The notes below the pieces were generated by a model. That model did not search any database. It worked only from the letters and a program-made list of their open reading frames with translations, and was not told the origin of the DNA. The position numbers and the translations under genes were made by a program. A stretch of DNA of 64,000 nt from Isoperla grammatica (lineage: Eukaryota > Arthropoda > Insecta > Plecoptera > Perlodidae), in assembly GCA_945910005.1 (NCBI GenBank), contig OX246744.1, positions 46,290,623 through 46,354,622 on the forward strand. The letters run 5' to 3'. Below are positions 12,501 to 22,097 of the stretch, one piece after another; the first letter of the stretch is position 1; each line of letters opens with the position of its first letter.

Positions 12501-15500
12501 TTCTACATGAAATAGATCGAAATGTTCTTGAATGTCTTCAAATAATTCTTTAATCCCACGTTGTGCGTCGTCCACGATAGGCGTTAATTTTGAAAAGGCG
12601 GTGAAACAAGCTGTGGTGCGAGATCCAACCCAACAGATCCTTCTTTTAGCAGGATCACTAAGATCGGATCGGATGGATCCGTGAAGGTTTTCGAACAGAG
12701 GTACTTGCAATCTTGTATGTTTCCGAACGAACAGATCCATTCGGTTCAACCAGATCAGGGTTTCCGCATTGGTTTCCGTAAGCACCCACTCACAGGCACA
12801 GCCTTGTCGACAATTTAAGGGTGACCAACTTACTTCAATCATAAAACCAAAGTCACTAGATTTAAAACCTAGGCGGGAAGCAGTACGAAAGTGAAATACA
12901 TCCACATTGTAACAGAATGGCCCTCCTGATGCTCATTCACTATCTTCAAACTGGCTAGTTATTGATGTTTAATAATTCAATAATTTACTTTATTAAATTT
13001 TACCCAGATTAATATTTTTTTAATGAACTTGTTAATTAATTAATAATGAATCAATTAATGTATAATACAAAAATGAACATTTAAAATTAGCGCTACTTTC
13101 AAAAATAGACTGCACCTGTGCTCTCTAGTAGCAATCACCATCATCATCTTCAAGATCGGTTACCACGTCATCTACTTTACAAGTTGTCGTCCCGACACCT
13201 GGCACCATCTAGCGGACAAAACCAAAAGTCTTCCAAGGCCACCAGAGTGGGGCGATATTTTACTACGACGCAGTTCCAAGCGGGCGTACGTGATGGCCTG
13301 AGGCTTGGAATCTTCAGGAAACATCGATGCGCGGTTGAGAGACTGCGGAGCGGACCAAGCAGGGGAGTTAGCTTCACGTCGCCATAAGGTTCGGACTTGT
13401 ACTACTCCGGCGCAACCATAACAATGGAAACGTTGTGGTAATCTTCAACTAAGAAGCCTACGGTAGATAACTACACCTACGAAGTATATTCTACCTGTAG
13501 AACAATTTGTTTATTTAAATGCAGTTAATATTGTCAACTTAGTCGAGTACGTCCGCGCACTAGGGCAGGCCGCCCATCTTCGCCGCCCAAGCTTCGGTGG
13601 GCTTCGACAAAGTTCCATGACCTTCTAGACCTTCAAGAACATCATCACGTAACTATTCAGTAACATTCAAAATTCAAATCAAATTCAATAATAACAATGA
13701 ATCGTGTGCAGTGATTTTAAATTTTAAAGGCCTTTTTGCGGAATATTTGGTACCAATAATTCAATTAAATACAACATGAACTATCAATAGAGTAATACTA
13801 ATTGGATCCATTTACAATACAATTGCAAACATTTAAATTTTCATTTAACTTGTAAAATGTTCTGATTAGTAAATTCACCTTGATTTTTAAATTTGTTTGT
13901 TGATGTTACCCTGATTCCCTGAACTGCCCGACATTCCAGAGTTCTTCATTTAAAGTAAGTAAATGTAATTATAAAATTTAATTAATTAATTATAAAAAAA
14001 GATAAGAGTTCCTTGTGCTCTACTTTTGACCTAGTGTCTGGCGCCCAATTCAAATATTAATATTTTTATTTTTGCATTTGCCGATAGCGTCACAACATAC
14101 AGCCACACCGACCGCAAAAATGAGTGAAAATACGGGAAAATCAAGCGTAGCGCTTCACTAAAAATAGAAAATAAGTAAGTTATAAGTTTAGTACATGAAA
14201 TATGGTTATATCATCTAATTAGTAATAGAATGAACTATGAAGTATATGATACCAAAAAAAAAATGATACCCTAAAATTTTCTCGCATATGGGTGGCCTTA
14301 ATAATTAACTAAGTTACTTACTAATGGCCTCCATCACAGAACTTTGCAGTCACCTGAAACACAGAGTAGGTAAATGTTAGATACCACACCAACAGTTGCA
14401 GTCAACTTTAGAACAAAGACAATATCTTAAATGCATCAATAATATAAAGTTGTATTATAGTCTATTCATTCAGTTAAAATAGCTGATTATCAGTGGGGGA
14501 CATTTTGTACCACTTATTATGTGCCTGTTGTTATGACATCACCGTTTACATGTACATATACACCGGTATCATGTAAATAGATTACAGGCAATTTCCAAGT
14601 GAAAAAGCAATGACAACACAACAGTTAATAATAAACAATGTTCAACAATGTTCAAAAATTGAAAACATGATTGGATACGTTAAAAAATAATATACACATT
14701 TTTCAACAGGTAAATAGGGCAAAAGTAATTTAATTGCACAACTAAATAAATGTGTTAACTATTTTTGACTTGATTGTCACAATATGTACTCCTTGGATAA
14801 ATATTACGTAAGTTACTAATTTGTTGTATCAACGACATCCAGGCTTCCCATTGATTGTTGCCATGGTGCAAACAAGTTAGTAGCATTCTAGACATTTATC
14901 CGAAGTTCAATGGGAGACCCGAGACCGTATGGCAGGTAGAGTGCGCTGTGAGCGATGACGTTCAGTTCACCTATCTTTAAGCAATTTTAGTAAGGTATTT
15001 GCTTTAAGTGCTCCAAATCTTATAAGGTTTTAAGAAATTATTTACAGAATTTTGATTATAGATGCCTAAGTATTTAAGAACTTAAAATTTAATATTTAAT
15101 GTGTTAAGGCTGGTCCACACAGATTTTTAAGACATAATGCATAAGGTTTTAACAATGGTTTTAAGAAAACAACAATGAAAACAACGTCTTAAAACTAAAA
15201 CTTTGTGTGAACGCCAGTACGTGTTTCCTATTATCCAATTTTACGACTACGCGTTAAACCTTAAATCGTATGTCTTAAAAATCTGTGTGGACCAGCCCTT
15301 ATGTAAAATAAAATAACAATCAGATGGAGAATCCAAAAATTAAGTGAAACCTAGTACAATGGTTGATGGAATAACACAGTCTACCACACTCTTCGCGCGC
15401 GGGTAAGGTTAATCCGTCCCACAGCCATCTATATTTCGTCAAAAGGGCGCCCTCGGGCGGGAGATGCCGAGCCGCCACTGGTACCAACCTTTCCGGCAGC

Positions 15501-15548
15501 CGCGACCAGGAAGATCGCCAGCGTGAAGGCGGCGGTGACCGCTAGCAT
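2520..15548 (-). CDS. WBP1/VOPP1-like type I membrane protein with PPxY motifs, 9 exons
   Basis: I joined nine exons: 15489-15548, 14322-14353, 10002-10130, 9266-9464, 7156-7338, 5546-5707, 4703-4850, 3817-4018 and 2520-2667. All have AG/GT borders and all phases agree, giving about 420 aa. Residues 1-20 form a hydrophobic signal peptide (MLAVTAAFTLAIFLVAAAGK). Residues 26-45 are Cys-rich and include CSPPKECCTLGCCY. A membrane span at about 72-91 is preceded by WNHWYFW and followed by WRKRHCCC. PPxY motifs lie at 122-125 (PPQY), 135-138 (PPPY) and 207-210 (PPPY). The tail ends in an acidic EDEDEDNEML. The order of signal peptide, paired-Cys ectodomain, Trp-rich membrane entry and cytosolic PPxY motifs is that of WBP1, WBP1L and VOPP1, whose PPxY motifs bind WW-domain (NEDD4-type) ubiquitin ligases. 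Membership is inferred from architecture. Exons 5, 7 and 8 resemble nothing I can name. Small exons could be missing. Three splice-site or stop-codon arrays lie in this gene. Confidence 0.8.
2641..3330 (-). repeat. 104-bp array of splice acceptor plus exon start (7 copies)
   Basis: Each unit contains, on the minus strand, GTTGTCACCCCCAG followed by GTCGGCGCCAACCACCCC, the acceptor and first codons (SAPTTPCGN) of the last WBP1-like exon. Seven copies at about 104-bp spacing. The upstream edge on the gene strand abuts a tRNA-related SINE. Confidence 0.9.
3325..3440 (-). mobile_element. tRNA-derived SINE
   Basis: On the minus strand a pol III B-box-like GGGTTCGATTCTC is preceded by GGTGGTCTGGGGGTC (A-box-like). 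The 3' side (AGTGGGGGTTGGTTTAC) is the sequence that recurs in the adjacent 104-bp array. Confidence 0.5.
3548..3735. mobile_element. Inverted-repeat MITE (GGCTGGTCCACACAG family)
   Basis: Ends AGGCTAGTCCACACAGATTT and CTGTGTGGACCAGCCTTA. Same family as 15110-15297 and 23001-23579. Confidence 0.7.
3817..4018 (-). CDS. WBP1-like gene exon 8
   Basis: 202 nt. It encodes a Pro/Ser start, then SEIRELLDKIQQLP (probably helical), then a basic segment RRQRPRRMYMPL and KKTRHWLP. The donor GTTTGT leaves AG, completed by G of exon 9 to give Arg, so the join reads WLP-R-SAPTTP. If the donor is skipped, the frame reads on to a stop at 3735. A tandem array of acceptors lies between this exon and exon 9. 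Confidence 0.7.
4703..4850 (-). CDS. WBP1-like gene exon 7
   Basis: 148 nt from a TTACAG acceptor to a GTAAGT donor, phase 0 in and 1 out. It encodes SCQSGLPCSQDCLSGGQAG followed by a Ser/Ala-rich stretch ending SDISSLAGV. The other two frames contain stops. Its outgoing phase fits exon 8 exactly. Confidence 0.7.
5546..5707 (-). CDS. WBP1-like gene exon 6 (third PPxY motif)
   Basis: 162 nt in phase 0 at both ends, from GTACAG to GTAATA. It encodes ANTIVPPPYSCAGS, a Pro/Ser segment and a His/Tyr-rich end. PPPYS is a PPxY motif typical of WBP1-family tails. Immediately downstream on the gene strand the intron is AT-rich. Confidence 0.75.
5788..6040. mobile_element. hAT-type MITE
   Basis: Termini TAGAGATGGACGG and GATCCATCTCTA, flanked by a perfect 8-bp duplication ATTTATTT. 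253 bp, no coding. Confidence 0.85.
6218..6970. mobile_element. hAT-type non-autonomous element
   Basis: Termini TAGGGCTGGGC and GCCCAGCCCTA with a perfect 8-bp target duplication ATAGATAC (6210-6217 and 6971-6978). Subterminal CGATATCGATA repeats. The short frames inside look spurious. Confidence 0.9.
7156..7338 (-). CDS. WBP1-like gene exon 5
   Basis: Only one of the three frames is open across the 183 nt between a CCCAG acceptor and a GTGAGA donor. Both phases are 0. It encodes 61 residues beginning VTSKPDLYPLVISYNDNGKG, with a Ser/Thr-rich end. No known domain is recognised. It would lie in the cytosolic tail. Confidence 0.75.
7545..7735. repeat. Inverted repeat in intron 4 of the WBP1-like gene
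   Basis: GAAACTGTAAGAATGACGGC at 7545 and its complement near 7712, enclosing GACCCCCCTCAACTCCGTGA and its complement near 7664. A foldback element of about 190 bp. Confidence 0.65.
8070..9330 (-). repeat. 69-bp array of exon end plus splice donor (about 18 copies)
   Basis: On the minus strand each unit reads CYPPPQYSRCSSFHHAPP-type codons, PYTE, then GTATG, a donor. 69 bp equals 23 codons; some units have gained or lost a G and shift frame. The first copy (9266-9334) is the end of exon 4; the rest lie in the intron. Each unit also has a pyrimidine-rich CCCCCCACCACAG that looks like an acceptor. Confidence 0.9.
9266..9464 (-). CDS. WBP1-like gene exon 4 (membrane span, basic-Cys stop-transfer, two PPxY motifs)
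   Basis: Begins after TTGCAG, completes the Trp codon left by exon 3, and encodes FVVVVSILSCLGGCCLW then RKRHCCCRR. The exon ends in CYPPPQY and HHAPPPYTE, two PPxY motifs, at GAG followed by a GTATGA donor in phase 0. This last 69 nt is the first copy of an array that continues into the intron for about 17 more copies, each with the same donor. A GT at 9335-9334 was rejected because it would give a stop on joining to exon 5. Confidence 0.8.
9514..9595. repeat. TAAA microsatellite
   Basis: About 20 tandem TAAA units in intron 3 of the WBP1-like gene. Confidence 0.95.
9626..9981. mobile_element. Foldback MITE beside the exon 3 donor
   Basis: Near-perfect inverted arms of about 140 bp, CTACTAGCCAATATTAAAAC and its complement, with an AT-rich loop. 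Ends 20 bp from the donor of exon 3. Confidence 0.8.
10002..10130 (-). CDS. WBP1-like gene exon 3 (Cys-rich region and start of membrane span)
   Basis: Runs from a GTTGCAG acceptor to a GTGAGT donor, 129 nt. It encodes CSPPKECCTLGCCYVY, a Pro/Ala linker and then FVFWNHWYFW. The paired cysteines and the aromatic entry to the membrane are the strongest family signature. A foldback element (about 9626-9981) begins 20 bp beyond the donor. Confidence 0.85.
10750..10892. repeat. Dispersed repeat, copy 1
   Basis: Contains TTGGTTATCGCTCACTCGTC and GAGTGGGTAGACTCTAAATG. An inverted copy is at 18366-18512. Confidence 0.7.
10935..11079. mobile_element. TTAA-flanked MITE, 145 bp
   Basis: Termini GGAGGGCTTTTCAAG and TAGCCCTCC, flanked on both sides by TTAA. 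Termini resemble the element at 61352-62072. Confidence 0.6.
11240..11690. repeat. 97-bp array (3-4 copies) in intron 2 of the WBP1-like gene
   Basis: Units contain GATCCCGAGAGCTATGCTGG and AGCCGGATAAGTCGAGGCGG. Flanking copies of ACTGCTACCTTATCGTGGTG suggest derivation from a retrotransposon end; the family is not identified. Confidence 0.7.
12335..12788. mobile_element. Inverted-repeat DNA element
   Basis: Termini GGGTGCTTACGGAAACC and GGTTTCCGTAAGCACCC, about 454 bp. No clear target duplication. A 196-codon frame over it on the minus strand is not accepted as a gene. Confidence 0.65.
12910..14320. other. Intron 2 of the WBP1-like gene, no further feature
   Basis: AT-rich sequence with a less AT-rich patch near 13130-13640. 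No splice-bounded frame or repeat family was identified. Confidence 0.4.
14322..14353 (-). CDS. WBP1-like gene exon 2 (32-nt microexon)
   Basis: A 32-nt exon sits between a TTTCAG acceptor and a GTAAGT donor. It encodes VTAKFCDGGH plus two bases of a Tyr codon. Its 5' phase (0) matches exon 1 and its 3' phase (2) matches exon 3. It supplies the first Cys and the GGHY part of the ectodomain. It is too short to find by open-frame length; the case rests on both splice sites, the phases and the family pattern. Confidence 0.75.
15110..15297. mobile_element. Inverted-repeat MITE (GGCTGGTCCACACAG family)
   Basis: Termini GGCTGGTCCACACAGATTTT and AAATCTGTGTGGACCAGCC flanked by TTA. Upstream of the WBP1-like start by an intron-free 200 bp on its 3' side. 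Confidence 0.75.
15489..15548 (-). CDS. WBP1-like gene exon 1 (signal peptide)
   Basis: The start ATG is at 15548-15546. It opens 20 codons rich in Ala, Leu, Phe and Ile, then ends in GGA-AAG before a GTTGGT donor in phase 0. It is the only hydrophobic start found upstream of the Cys-rich exons and its phase fits exon 2. CpG-rich sequence surrounds it, including a CRE-like TGACGTCA that overlaps the ATG and an E-box just upstream. Confidence 0.75.
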
Positions 15549-15573
15549 GACGTCACCAGCTGAGTCACGTGAT
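15548..15573 (-). promoter_or_regulatory. CRE-like and CLEAR-like sites at the WBP1-like start
   Basis: TGACGTCA at 15548-15555 overlaps the start codon, and GTCACGTGAT at 15564-15573 matches the CLEAR/E-box core (TCACGTGA) bound by MITF/TFEB-type factors. Function is inferred from motif alone. Confidence 0.4.
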
Positions 15574-16205
15574 CACAACAGGGCGGCCGCATGCTTGCCG
15601 ACCTCCGCTGCGAGGAAACAAAACATACCAAACTAGTCTCATGCTACAGAAATGACACATGACCACAGCCTATTACCTCTTCTACACTAGATAGTTTAAT
15701 ACCTATTTAAATACAGCCTGTCTTTAAATACGTGTGTAGTGGTTCGAGTCTGTATTTAAAGACACCCTCTCATCATCATCTCTCGGACCCCGATATAAAT
15801 ATATGTTTAACGTTGTTTGCGAGATCTCGCGTGAAAATGGGAGGAGTCAACTTTTACGCGGCAACTGTCCGACCACGCTGACGTTCATGATGTCGTCCAA
15901 ACGCTCTTCAAATTTTAAAGGCGAAGAAATTACAATTTTGATTGATGTTTGGAGTAGTTTATGGTCCAGAAAAAATTTGCAGGACACATTCGGCACGCCT
16001 TGATATGGCTGGCGATGGAAGAATCACTGAAAGAATGGGGATAGTGAGAACCCCAGAAGCAATCAAAACGAAGGTCAATAATCTGAAATCAAAGTATTAT
16101 AAAATAAAACGCACAAGCTTCAAGTGTGGTAAGTTAAATTTTGACGTGGCAACCAGTTAAGAAGTGCAGAAATAGACATGTTCGTTTCGTTTGTTTACCG
16201 TACAT

Positions 16206-16920
16206 CAGTGGTTCTCAACCTTTTTTAGCCTAGTACGCCCCTAAAAGTCATCGTGAATTACCACGTACCCCTCCATATTAATCTGTATTATGATACACGA
16301 GGCTGCGAATAATCAAACGTATTTTAGTCATACTTAGAATAGGAAGGCGCCCATATTATATAAGCGTGAAACCAATTCTATATACACATCGCAGTGCTCT
16401 CACCAGGAAAAAAGTTAAGTGGTTGTTTCAAAATCATTTACCGGGTAGTGTATTCCAGGGCAGTCACAAAATATGGGGGTCCGGGGGTTTTCCCCCGGAA
16501 AAATTTTTGTACTATACAATCGTTTTGGTGAGTTTTAGAGGTTTTTTAAATATCAACGAAGCACACAAACATGATAAGGTAGCAGTCCTTGGGCAGAACC
16601 TAATGTGTAACTTGAGCCTGTTTTCTCGACTAAGTAGGCCTAGGGAAATTCGGGGCTCCAACGTGTTTACGGCCATTATAATGTATCTTTCTGGGAAACA
16701 TTGGTAAAATACAAACATAACCCACTTTGCACTTTGCTTTGGTAAGAAAAGTGCATTCAGAATATAACCTAGGATATAAATTTACTTGTCAAAATAATAT
16801 ATTTTCAACCATGATGCAATTTCATTTTTTTAAATTTAGTTCTCATATTTTTTTTAAGTACCCCTTTAGAATGTCTCGCGTACCCCTAGGGGTACGCGTA
16901 CCACGGGTTGAGAACCACTG
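16206..16920. mobile_element. hAT-type element (Charlie-like termini)
   Basis: Termini CAGTGGTTCTCAACC and GGTTGAGAACCACTG, perfect 8-bp duplication CCGTACAT at 16198-16205 and 16921-16928. 715 bp, no intact transposase. Confidence 0.9.
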
Positions 16921-16954
16921 CCGTACATAACCTCAAACCATGCCTCAAGCAAAG

Positions 16955-17333
16955 ATTACTGACTAGAGAAGATGTTTCATTCATATGGGAATTCATCTGC
17001 GCGTGTCTGAGCGAAATTTTCTAAGTCCGACGTGTAGTTCGAATTCTCACCGCAAGAGTCGCTCTTCCAAAGTTTAAAACTCAAGGTCCACTAAATCCCC
17101 TGGCACGTACTAGCGATCTAGTAGACCTTGGATAACGGTAACAAAGTCAAACGCAAGGTCTACTAGATCGCTAGTAGCCGCCAGGGTATTTAGTGGACCT
17201 TGGTCAAACGTGCAGAACTAGCGCTCCTTGCGTTGAGAATTCGTACTAGTGGTAAGACTTAGAAAATTTCGAAAAATTTCGCGCAGATATTTTAACACGG
17301 CGATGAAACATCTTCTCTAGTCAGTAATCTTTG
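16955..17333. mobile_element. Foldback element, possibly Mutator-like
   Basis: Inverted arms start AAGATTACTGACTAGAGAAG and carry AAGGTCTACTAGATCGCTAG. Flanked by TGCCTCAAG on both sides, a 9-bp duplication as in MULEs. Confidence 0.65.
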
Positions 17334-17339
17334 CCTCAA

Positions 17340-19400
17340 GCCATCCTCAAACTGCCATCTGTCAAATACAAATTTAGTTCCAAAACTGGCCACTACGTCA
17401 CACAAACTACTAACTACAGAGCAGTGTAGAAGTCGCCATACTTAAATATGACTATTTAAAGACAGCCATATTTAATTAAATTCAAGTGTAGAGCAGGTAT
17501 ATGAGCAGCAGGTTCGAGCAGATACTTAAAAACACACAAAATAAATTATGAGATGTTTTTAATAAGATTTATACGTCCCCCCCCCCCCCCCCCCAATAAA
17601 AAACAGTTCCATCATGACTTTTTTAAAGAATGTTTCCGAAGTATCTATTCAATATTTGCGTTCGATAGATTTTGATATAATATGGTGGAGGCGCCGGGTC
17701 CTGAAAATAATGTCACAGTTACAATTATTAGTGTTTGTTTTATCTCATCGTCAGACAGAATAACGAATATACATTGGGACTGCGTAGTTGCGTTGCGTGA
17801 AACGTTTAGAAATGCCGTGTACTTTAAAACAATTATTTAATTTTAATAATACACTCTGAGTTGGCTAAAATCTCGAGGGCAATAATACCCCTGATTTGTT
17901 TTTGCCCCAGACCCCTTCCAGCCCGCACAGATACGATACTTGGGCATCCCCCCCACAGCCAAGCCGTCAATTCGTACCCTGGGCCTAACTCTCTAACAAA
18001 CTCCCCTCCAAATATATTGACGACAACGCTCGACCTTATTCGTAGAGTCCCTTCAAACGGTGAACAACAATAACAGCGAAATAGTGGGAATAATTTTATT
18101 TCACAAAATGATCACGAATCGGTCGATTTTAAACCGGAAAAGGAAAAAATTTGATCACCGCCAAACATCGAAGTTAGCATAAATTGGTGGATACCAACGA
18201 AATTCACATTATTTGTGTTTTTAGTGACGAAAGGCACAAAAAAGGTAACGAGTTTCATTAAAATAGATGATATTCTTTCAGTTTTTTGTTATTTGTCCGA
18301 TGTATACACAATTTTACACAATATCAATCAAAGTTCTGGGAAAATGATCGTGTAAAATAAAACACATTCATGTTTAGAGTCTACCCACTCAGTAACAAGA
18401 CTGATTTTCAGTGGATGACTTTAATTTAAAGCGACTAACCAACCCTGTAGGCTCCGAACACCATCAACGCGTGAGCGATAACCAATCAAAGGTCGATATT
18501 TAAAATATATGGATTTTTAAGCATCTCAAACCAACCTGAATAGAAACAATTTCATACTAGGCAATCACAATACAAATATTTATAATTAATTAAATAACGG
18601 GCTACGCGCACCAAATATAATAGTTAATATTCATAAAACCTCTGAAATACTAAAACTAAAATTTGCAACCAAATTCACACTAAAATAAAACCACTTTCAC
18701 GGACTTGCTATTCATTGCACATATCATTCCAATATATTACGCCAAACGAGCTCTTAGCTGTATCGTGTATATATCAATAAAAACATAATATTCCGGGGAA
18801 AAGTACAGTATGCAGCAAATATGATTCACTCGCCACACAGTTACACAGATTATTTAGAGCTTGGAATATTTGTTATTTACACCGACACCAAATGACCTAG
18901 TTGTCGAGTGAGTCGTATAACAAGTAGTTTAGCTGGGTCGTCCACATGAAAACTAAGAATCAAAGAGCTCATATGAAAATGAAACACAATTGATGGAGCT
19001 ATTTGGTAAATGTAAGACCTTCTATTTTCAGTTGCCTTGGTTAGTTAACATTTTTTAAATACGCTCATTTGATTCCCGTATTTCACGTAGAATTGGTTAC
19101 TTCACAGTTTATAATCATCACAAATCTTGAACGTTGTGCGTACGCTTGTATGTGTCAACGGCAATTCAACTTAATTAATAACCATTTTTTAAAGTTGTAA
19201 ATAATCTATATAGGCCATGATGCAGACTTGAGCCCAGCGGGTCGTCATATGTTACACACTCCCTCAATGAATCATCATAGAATCACATTTACAATCGTAA
19301 AGATCTGTCGTATCACAAATCAATAAAACCATCACAAAAAAAAACACGACTTTGTCATCACTTTTGTGCAAAATATTGTGCGTGCACGTAGAATAAATCC
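17340..19400. other. Intergenic region
   Basis: AT-rich, with a poly-C tract (17577-17594). Apart from the inverted copy of the 10750 repeat at 18366-18512, nothing gene-like is seen. Confidence 0.5.
18366..18512. repeat. Dispersed repeat, copy 2 (inverted)
   Basis: TTAGAGTCTACCCACTCAG to GCGATAACCAATCAAAGG, the reverse complement of 10750-10892. Confidence 0.7.
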
Positions 19401-19599
19401 GACGACCTTGTAAGTAGCGGAACAACAGCCACGGTAGGCGACGAGTCTGTCGGGTAGACATCGGGTAGACGCGTCGGGTAGACACGAGACACACAGGGTA
19501 GTATAGACGGTGTTTGTTTGAGTAATGAAAATGTTTTGAATATTATGATAATTACCGTGAATTGTTGAGCTCCCGTCTCTTACTGCAGCTTGCAACCTC

Positions 19600-19800
19600 A
19601 CGCGACGAGCTGAGAGTTGGACTAGTCGTGCGCATGCGCGGCATCTAGGGTGCATTCACGCTAAGACGAGACACTGTACGCTGCCTAGCGGGAACACTTG
19701 TCCCTAGAGCCAAGGCGCTCTGTGCGGACTGGACGACATTGCACTTGTTTTGTTTGTAAACAAGTACTCGTTGTAGCCGCCATCTTAGACCGTGACGTCA
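19600..19800. promoter_or_regulatory. Candidate GC-rich promoter between the WBP1-like and TTC12-like genes
   Basis: Contains an NRF1-like TGCGCATGCGC at 19629-19639, a YY1-like GCCGCCATCTT at 19776-19786 and a CRE TGACGTCA at 19793-19800, in a CpG-rich stretch that continues to about 20700. The YY1 motif orientation suits a minus-strand transcript, so it may hold an untranslated first exon of the WBP1-like gene. Confidence 0.4.
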
Positions 19801-19803
19801 TCG

Positions 19804-20465
19804 TGAGATAGGTAGGGGGTTGTGCAGCGACCTAGGCACACCGTAGTCTGTCACCCGAGGCAGCGCAGGTAGGGGGTTGTGCAGCGACCTAAGCACACCG
19901 TAGTCTGTCACCCGAAGCAGCGCAAGTAGGGGGTTGAGCAGCGACCTAGGCACACCGTAGTCTGTCACCCGAAGTAGCGCAAGTAGGGGGTTGAGCAGCG
20001 ACCTAGGCACACCGTAGTCTGTCACCCGAAGCAGCGCAAGTATAGGGGGTTGAGCAGCGACCTAGGCACACCGTAGTCTGTCACCCGAAGCAGCGCAAGT
20101 ATAGGGGGTTGAGCAGCGACCTAGGCACACCGTAGTCTGTCACCCGAAGCAGCGCAAGTATAGGGGGTTGTGCAGCGACCTAGGCACACCGTAGTCTGTC
20201 ACCCGAAGCAGCGCAAGTAGGGGGTTGTGCAGCGACCTAGGCACACCGTAGTCTGTCACCCGAAGCAGCGCAAGTAGGGGGTTGTGCAGCGACCTAGGCA
20301 CACCGTAGTCTGTCACCCGAAGTAGCGCAAGTAGGGGGTTGTGAAGCGACCTAGGCACACCGTAGTCTGTCACCCGAAGCAGCGCAGGTAGGGGGTTGCG
20401 CAGCGACCTAGGCACACCGTAGTCTGTCACCCGAGGCAGCGCAGGTAGGGGGTTGTGCAGCGGTG
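19804..20465. repeat. 57-60-bp array (about 11 copies) at the candidate promoter
   Basis: Units GTAGGGGGTTGTGCAGCGAC, CTAGGCACACCGTAGTCTGT and CACCCGAAGCAGCGCAA. All minus-strand frames stay open because 57 is a multiple of three; no splice or start context supports translation. It starts right beside the CRE at 19793. Confidence 0.85.
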
Positions 20466-21986
20466 AACCGCCTGTACATCCTAGTGAGACGGGCGTCAGT
20501 ATTGATTGAGGCGTCGGCGCGCACAACGCGACGCGTCGATGTCGTTTGGCGGTTCGCTGACGCCTGCCCGACGCCAGCGGAGCCCCGCGGTCAAAATAGG
20601 GTCGGGGCGCCCTTACAATGATACTCAACAGTCAACAGCATATTAACATTAGTTTAGCCCTACACCATTCAGCAGCCCCCGCGGTCAAAATAGGGGCGCG
20701 CGCCCTCCAACAGAATATCTACACTCAGACCACGCTTATACGGAAGAACAATTTATTTAAATTATTATAAACAATACACAAAATTACATACATTGTGTGT
20801 AAAATTCCCAGAGTTGTAACCTCTCATACAAAACATAATGGTTAAAATGTGAATAAAAGATATGTATAAACAATGGAGAAAAAGTAAAAAATAAGTCTTT
20901 GGAGACCACGTTCAATTATCTATTGAACCTCGCGTCTATGCTACCAACACATCGTACATGTATTTGTTAACTTCTGCCCTGTTCCGATCAGTTATTAAAC
21001 TGATTTACAAAGCAATAACAACGAAACATCATAATCTAGCAAGAATAAAAAACAACAAAAACTATGCTGCACTATAAAAAAAAAGAACAAAAACAACAAA
21101 TATAAAGACATTTACATAAAATAAAATGTTAATTACCCCCCCCCCCCCCCCCCCTGTAAGATATACAATATATTTTAGAAAATAAACACAATGTTATTAT
21201 AGCTACGTTTTGTTAGCGTTTCAGGTTTTAGATGCTAAATAGGTAAAAAGGTATTTTTGAAAACGCTACAGAATACAAATTTTACAAAACAAGTGTTCCC
21301 GCTCCTGTTGAGATAAAGTAAAGAATTGCATTTTAGCTCTATGTATTAGTTTAATTTAAATTAAATTGATCTGCACATAAAATTCCATTAGAATGCCAAG
21401 AAACTCCCTCGTATTCAAGGTTTTGATGGAAAAAAATAGATGCTACAAAATGTAAAATTTGACAAAATTAATGCTAAATTTAGAGAAAATTAACTAATTA
21501 CTAATTCTGTGTTGTTTAACGACGTACTCGCCAACTATGATCCTATGACGTCGAGGGGTGTTTGATGGAAAGGGGTGTAGGACGTAAAGGGGAGAAAAAT
21601 CCTCATCTATAATAAATATGTATCGTATATGAAGTATGAACGGGTTACAAGTCTTCAAAATACTAATAATAGAATCTATTTGACGCTATTTAAATAGCTC
21701 TCGGGAGTCCTGGCTTCTAAAATATTTGATAACAACTGTTGTTTTCACTTTTTACGTTCAGTATTCCAGCAGCTCCCCCCCCCCCCCCCCCCACACACAC
21801 ACAAAAAAGGGGGTATACTTCTTTATCGACTCAGATCCTAGTAATGGTGACTGGTAGCGCCATCTCTTCATATCTTTACAGACGTATAGTTCATTTTCTT
21901 GCCACCAGAATGAAATCATTGATTTGGCGCCCTATTTTGAACGACTCGCTTCTAGCGCGCGGTGCCTCGCGACAAGGCAGTGTCCG

Positions 21987-22000
21987 GTAACTATGGCAAC
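21987..22000 (+). promoter_or_regulatory. X-box (RFX site), copy 1
   Basis: GTAACTATGGCAAC fits the X-box consensus GTHNYYATRRNAAC at all 14 positions. RFX factors use this site to switch on ciliary genes, which fits the TTC12-like gene 180 bp downstream. Confidence 0.75.
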
Positions 22001-22083
22001 GCGTCGCATCGACGACAACAACAACAACAGTCAAGCTCACGCCGTAGCTGTCAAACACTAGACACCTTGCAAGGCGGTGCCCG

Positions 22084-22097
22084 GTAACTATGGCAAC
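22084..22097 (+). promoter_or_regulatory. X-box (RFX site), copy 2
   Basis: A second identical GTAACTATGGCAAC, 80 bp before the TTC12-like ATG, carried on the second copy of the promoter duplication. Confidence 0.75.

Noticed and set aside
12315..12905. 196-codon minus-strand frame
   Set aside because: It overlaps an inverted-repeat element from terminus to terminus, has no recognisable domain, and is antisense-symmetric to the element.
13118..13387. 89-codon plus-strand frame in a less AT-rich patch
   Set aside because: No domain, no splice partners, and it lies in an intron of the minus-strand gene.
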